This document shows, one piece after another, positions 60,592 through 64,000 of a stretch of 64,000 nucleotides of DNA. Each line of letters opens with the position of its first letter. The first letter of the stretch is position 1. The stretch is from Halobacteriovoraceae bacterium (GTDB lineage Bacteria; Bdellovibrionota; Bacteriovoracia; Bacteriovoracales; Bacteriovoracaceae), in NCBI GenBank assembly GCA_020635135.1, contig JACKAJ010000016.1:310001-374000 (forward strand), written 5' to 3'. Made by a program: the position numbers and the translations under genes. The notes beneath the pieces are model-generated. The model saw only the letters and a program-made list of their open reading frames with translations. It was not told where the DNA came from and made no database searches.

Positions 60592-62910
60592 ATGAAAGCA
60601 AACATCGTTTTAATGCTTTTATTGAGTTTATTGATGGCCTGTAAAGGTGGTGACAGTGGATCCGCAGATGACATCAATAATGAGCTCGATGATTCATTTA
60701 ACACCGATCCGGAATCGTCAGGTTCAACACAAAATGGTTTGTGTTACGTGGATCAGTACGCCCCTGATAAAGATTCCATTACAAGAAAATTAGACATTAT
60801 TATAGTTCCCGATACTTCAACCTCTTTAAAAGAAGAGAGAGGAGATATCGCCAGTGGATTTGATTTCTTCTTAAAAACAATTCCCGAAAGCGTTGATTAT
60901 CGAATAGGTGTCATCCTAGCACACAGTGGGAAATCACCAAAAAGTGGTCGGTTGTTTCAAAGAAATATTGAGCCCTTTGTTTTGGACTCGCAATTGATGA
61001 CGACTCAAGAAACAATTGATGCCCTCTATGAAAAAATTAAGTCCCCAGCAGGTGATGGTTTTTCCGATGGTGGGGAGATGGGACTTTATTCTCTAGGCAC
61101 TGCTCTAGATGAAAACCTCATTGAAATTCAGGATCAAGGTCTCTTTAGAGAAGATGCCGCCCTCCTCGTTGTTTTTGTCGCCGATGAACAAGATATCTGT
61201 TTTGAGTATCCAGAACATATCCAACCAGTAATTGATCCACAGAAAAAAGAAGAAAAGGCTAAGGCAAAATTTTGTTATGATGAAAATAATAACTTAACAG
61301 TATCACCTCAAATTGTTCTCGATAAAATAAAAAGTGTCAAAGGATCAAAGCCTCTTGTTCTTGGAGCTGTCATTTATAATAATCAAGAGACGATGCCAAT
61401 CAATGGTGAAAACGAAATTGGTTATGGGTATAAGGAAATTGTTGAACTTGCAGGGGGTATTACTGTCGATCTTGCCTCCGGTGATTATGGCGATGGTCTT
61501 GAAAGGCTTGGAAATTTGGCTACGGCCAGTATTGAAGCTAAAAATATTTTCAATTTAAAAATATCTAATGTTGATAAAGATTCAATCCAAGTGACAGTGG
61601 ATGGTCTCAATGTTGGTTACTCTTATTTAAGTGATATGAACCAAATCCAACTCGATGAAGAACGCGACCCTTTAAGTGTTGCAAGAATTGAATACTGTCA
61701 GAAAAAAGAATCCCCACTTATAGCGACTAAAGTCATCACAGGGGGATTTCATACTTGTGTTCTTTATAAAGAAGGAAATGTTCGTTGCTTTGGGCAAAAT
61801 AATTATGGGCAACTTGGACTCGGTCATACCAATAATATTGGAGACAATGAGCCCATAACCTCTCAAGACTTCCTGCCAATTGATGAGAAAGTAATCGATC
61901 TTTCTGCAGGATTAAATCACACCTGTGCCGTCTTAGAAAGTGGCCGTGTGCTCTGTTTTGGAGCTAACCAAGCGGGACAACTCGGTCTCGGCCATACTGA
62001 TAATATCGGTGACGACGAAAGTCTCACAAGTGATTTGAAAATTGATCTCGGAGAGCCAGCAGTTCGAATTTACTCTGGAACCAATTATAACTGTGCACTT
62101 CTCGCTAGTAAAAAGGTGAAGTGCTGGGGTGAAAATAACTCTGGACAACTGGGACTTGGGCACACCGCTAACATTGGCGACGATGAAACGAGTGATCAAT
62201 TTGCTTATACCAATATTGGAAATTCTGTTCTTCAAATGGATATCTCGACAATCTCGAATCACTCTTGCGCAGCTTTAATTGATGGAAGTGTAAAGTGCTG
62301 GGGAAATAATAACTTTGGGCAGCTAGGTTATGGGCACACGGACAATATTGGTGACGATGAATTCGTCGCCGATGAACCTGCCTTAAGTTTTAGTAGTAAA
62401 GTTCTCCAGCTTGCAACAGGATTTTTGCACACTTGTGCTATCACAGAGGGTCAAAAAATTCATTGCTGGGGTTACAATGCCATCGGACAACTCGGTTCAG
62501 GAGTTAATGAAATACTTGGTGATAATGAAGACGTCAGTCAATTATCTCCTGTGGCCTTAAGTGAAGAACTTCCCATGAAAACCGTGGCAACAGGAAATAA
62601 CCACACTTGCTCAATTGGAGTTGATCACAAAGTTTATTGCTGGGGTCTGGGAGTGGCTGGGGCCCTCGGGCACGGGAATAAAATCAACATTGGAGACGAC
62701 GAAGTTGCGACCCTTAGCAATTCTCTCGTTAATATTGAAGCTCAAGAGTTTAGCCAGATCAATGGCGGAGTCAATCATACGTGCGCACTCGAGAGACATG
62801 AAGGAAAAGTTATCTGTTGGGGAGCTAACAATGCAGGACAGTTAGGACTTGGTCACACCAAAACGATTGGAGACAATGAAATTCCAAGTGTATTTGTAGA
62901 ATTGAAATAA
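60592..62910 (+). CDS. RCC1-repeat lipoprotein with VWA-like domain
   Basis: 772 residues with lipobox (LSLLMAC, Cys17). Residues ~65-310 resemble a von Willebrand A domain with a DTSTS metal site (LDIIIVPDTSTSLKEE). Residues ~380-772 are seven RCC1-like repeats of ~50 residues, each with paired cysteines (NHTCAVLESGRVLCFGANQA) and a linker GQLGLGHTDNIGDDE; the seventh closes the propeller. Seven repeats fit a seven-blade propeller. Start is leaderless. It is probably on the cell surface. The last 69 bp are antisense to the glycine-rich gene. Confidence 0.88.
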   Translation: MKANIVLMLLLSLLMACKGGDSGSADDINNELDDSFNTDPESSGSTQNGLCYVDQYAPDKDSITRKLDIIIVPDTSTSLKEERGDIASGFDFFLKTIPESVDYRIGVILAHSGKSPKSGRLFQRNIEPFVLDSQLMTTQETIDALYEKIKSPAGDGFSDGGEMGLYSLGTALDENLIEIQDQGLFREDAALLVVFVADEQDICFEYPEHIQPVIDPQKKEEKAKAKFCYDENNNLTVSPQIVLDKIKSVKGSKPLVLGAVIYNNQETMPINGENEIGYGYKEIVELAGGITVDLASGDYGDGLERLGNLATASIEAKNIFNLKISNVDKDSIQVTVDGLNVGYSYLSDMNQIQLDEERDPLSVARIEYCQKKESPLIATKVITGGFHTCVLYKEGNVRCFGQNNYGQLGLGHTNNIGDNEPITSQDFLPIDEKVIDLSAGLNHTCAVLESGRVLCFGANQAGQLGLGHTDNIGDDESLTSDLKIDLGEPAVRIYSGTNYNCALLASKKVKCWGENNSGQLGLGHTANIGDDETSDQFAYTNIGNSVLQMDISTISNHSCAALIDGSVKCWGNNNFGQLGYGHTDNIGDDEFVADEPALSFSSKVLQLATGFLHTCAITEGQKIHCWGYNAIGQLGSGVNEILGDNEDVSQLSPVALSEELPMKTVATGNNHTCSIGVDHKVYCWGLGVAGALGHGNKINIGDDEVATLSNSLVNIEAQEFSQINGGVNHTCALERHEGKVICWGANNAGQLGLGHTKTIGDNEIPSVFVELK
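61738..62880 (+). repeat. seven tandem RCC1-like repeats
   Basis: Seven copies, most about 160 bp apart, ending in a recurring GxLGxGHTxNIGDDE block; repeats 5 and 6 are more diverged (SGVNEILGDNE, GHGNKINIGDDE). Confidence 0.85.
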
Positions 62911-64000
62911 AAGAAATGCCATCAAAAATCCAAAAATTAAACTTGTTAAAAACCTATAAGAAATTTGTCCATTCACACGATAGGTGCAACTCGGAGAAAT
63001 ATCAGATTCTAAATCAACACTCCCGCTCGTAGTTGCAACATCGAGCGGGTCAAGAATTCCATCGGGAGTAGTAAAGCTCGCTGTCGTTATACCGTCTGGT
63101 GAAGTTATATTAAAGCTTCCTGTAAAGGTTCCACTTTCAGTATCCACTCGAAATAAACCATCAGATCCTTTTCCTCCCTTAGAACCTGCACCGTTGGTGT
63201 TTGTGGCCCCTCCTGAAATATCCACGCTCGCTGTTGTTGATGTTAATGTGCCCGCAGTCACGAGATAAATGGCACCTCCCGATCCACCTCCACCATTACC
63301 GCCTTCAACAACATTAGAAGTTCCGTCTTGTCCAATTCTCCCCTTGGCCCATAATTCAGCTGTTGCGGCTAAGCTTATATCTCCCTTAGAAACAATGACG
63401 AGAGAGCCCGATCCATTCCCGCCATCTCCTCCATCTCCAATGGCAAAACCTGTATCTCCTGAACCACCTGCTCCTCCGCCAACACCAGCTTGAAGAGTGG
63501 TGTTCAAACTCAAAGCACTGACAAATTGAGCGCCTGCAGCTCCACCAGCACCATTGGTCCCACCACCAACGTTGGCTCCAGCATCACCCGCTTCACCGAC
63601 CACTGAAAATCCGGCCCCACCGCCGCCGCCACCATCAGCAGCTAAGTTTGCTCCGAGATCGTCTCCAGTCTGTCCACCTTTTCCTTCTCCTCCCGTTGAA
63701 CCGACACCGTCTTGTAGAGTACAGATAATCCCACCCGTGTCACAGTCTCCCCCAGCGGTTCCGCCGGGACCTGGGTTAGTCGCCGTGGCCGAGACATCAA
63801 TTCTTCCAGCGATATTGACACTTCCTTGGACTCTCAACTGCACTACGGAAGTTACTTGGGTGAGATCAAAAGTTATGATAACCCCTGAAGCGATCGTGAG
63901 ATCATCACAATTCCAAATGGCTTTGGTGAGAACTTGGCTTGTGCTCCAATTGCAATCATCTGTAGCGTCGCCATAACTTAAATAGGCAAATGATGACTGG
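62842..64000 (-). CDS. glycine-rich surface protein (5' end outside window)
   Basis: Open minus-strand frame from the window edge at 64000 to 62842, about 385 residues. The track from the edge reads WNCDDLTIASGVIITF, then LRVQGSVNIAGRIDVSA, and goes on as Gly-rich repeats (GGGGGGAGFSVVGEAG, GGNGGGGSGGAIYLVTAG). It ends with CTYRVNGQISYRFLTSLIFG and a hydrophobic helix with a basic end, which may anchor or sort it. The composition is very unlike its neighbours (GC- and glycine-rich). Its 3' end overlaps the RCC1 gene by 69 bp on the other strand. Homology not assigned; probably a surface or adhesin-type protein. Confidence 0.8.
   Translation of the reverse strand, partial: QSSFAYLSYGDATDDCNWSTSQVLTKAIWNCDDLTIASGVIITFDLTQVTSVVQLRVQGSVNIAGRIDVSATATNPGPGGTAGGDCDTGGIICTLQDGVGSTGGEGKGGQTGDDLGANLAADGGGGGGAGFSVVGEAGDAGANVGGGTNGAGGAAGAQFVSALSLNTTLQAGVGGGAGGSGDTGFAIGDGGDGGNGSGSLVIVSKGDISLAATAELWAKGRIGQDGTSNVVEGGNGGGGSGGAIYLVTAGTLTSTTASVDISGGATNTNGAGSKGGKGSDGLFRVDTESGTFTGSFNITSPDGITTASFTTPDGILDPLDVATTSGSVDLESDISPSCTYRVNGQISYRFLTSLIFGFLMAFLLFQFYKYTWNFIVSNRFGVTKS

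Noticed and set aside
62984..63976. Proline-rich plus-strand ORFs
   Set aside because: They mirror the glycine codons of the glycine-rich minus-strand gene; no ribosome sites or signal peptides.
1..64000. tRNA, rRNA, CRISPR, insertion sequences, prophage or attachment sites
   Set aside because: No cloverleaf, array of spaced repeats, transposase, integrase or phage gene was seen in any intergenic stretch or ORF.

Overview
The window is AT-rich bacterial chromosome with about 50 protein genes. It has no rRNA or tRNA genes, no CRISPR array, and no recognisable insertion sequence or prophage. The style is Gram-negative: many Sec signal peptides and lipobox lipoproteins, outer-membrane beta-barrels, RND and LolA-like transport, a FecR protein and large repeat-rich surface proteins. 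Secreted lyases and peptidases, RCC1, GLUG and glycine-rich surface proteins, many home-grown signalling proteins and low G+C suggest a Bdellovibrio-and-like organism, perhaps Bacteriovoracaceae/Halobacteriovorax. This is inference from gene style; no marker gene proves it.

Layout. 1-2.4 kb: SulP anion transporter plus beta-carbonic anhydrase, a probable bicarbonate module (minus strand). 2.6-3.6 kb: PhnA-like protein and a Crp/Fnr regulator. 3.6-6.9 kb: two divergent paralogous polysaccharide lyases. 6.9-11.7 kb: YebC, an unknown secreted protein, a TlpA-like thioredoxin and an S41 peptidase. 11.9-16.7 kb: a GLUG-type surface lipoprotein split by a nine-G tract, an EF-hand lipoprotein and a secreted protein. 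16.8-22.2 kb: a five-gene operon of RND transporter, LolA-like carrier, outer-membrane barrel, DUF2892 membrane protein and an ArsR repressor whose cysteine pair matches persulfide sensors. 22.2-31.4 kb: secreted proteins, a histidine kinase, a PLP decarboxylase, a cyclic-nucleotide/ATPase signalling protein, TrxC, and a decayed strip with VOC and receiver-domain remnants. 31.4-35.2 kb: an OsmC-YcaO fusion and an ankyrin lipoprotein. 35.3-43.8 kb: Tex, a YciB-like membrane protein, two more EF-hand lipoproteins (one a zinc protease), TetR and Kup. 43.8-47.2 kb: a DUF442 phosphatase, an ars-like cluster with a 32-residue cysteine-rich peptide, and a divergent ArsR/SRPBCC operon. 47.2-53.2 kb: a PEP carboxylase homologue with altered active-site residues, a P-type ATPase and small conserved genes. 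53.2-58.1 kb: a partner-switching operon (SpoIIE phosphatase, HATPase, STAS) continuing into a histidine kinase and response regulator. 58.1-64 kb: an envelope-spanning FecR/barrel protein, an RCC1 lipoprotein and a partial glycine-rich surface protein.

Cross-cutting observations. At least five genes (tex, ppc, the RCC1 gene and both divergent arsR genes) have a promoter with a 17-bp spacer whose -10 box ends exactly six bases before the ATG, with no Shine-Dalgarno, so they are predicted to be leaderless. Dense regulation (two ArsR-type operator palindromes, an Rsb-like switch, two histidine kinases, cNMP/ATPase signalling) sits among envelope and surface genes. The most distinctive loci are the persulfide-sensor/RND operon, the ars cluster with its small cysteine peptide, the partner-switch operon divergent from the FecR-barrel gene, and the PEP carboxylase variant.
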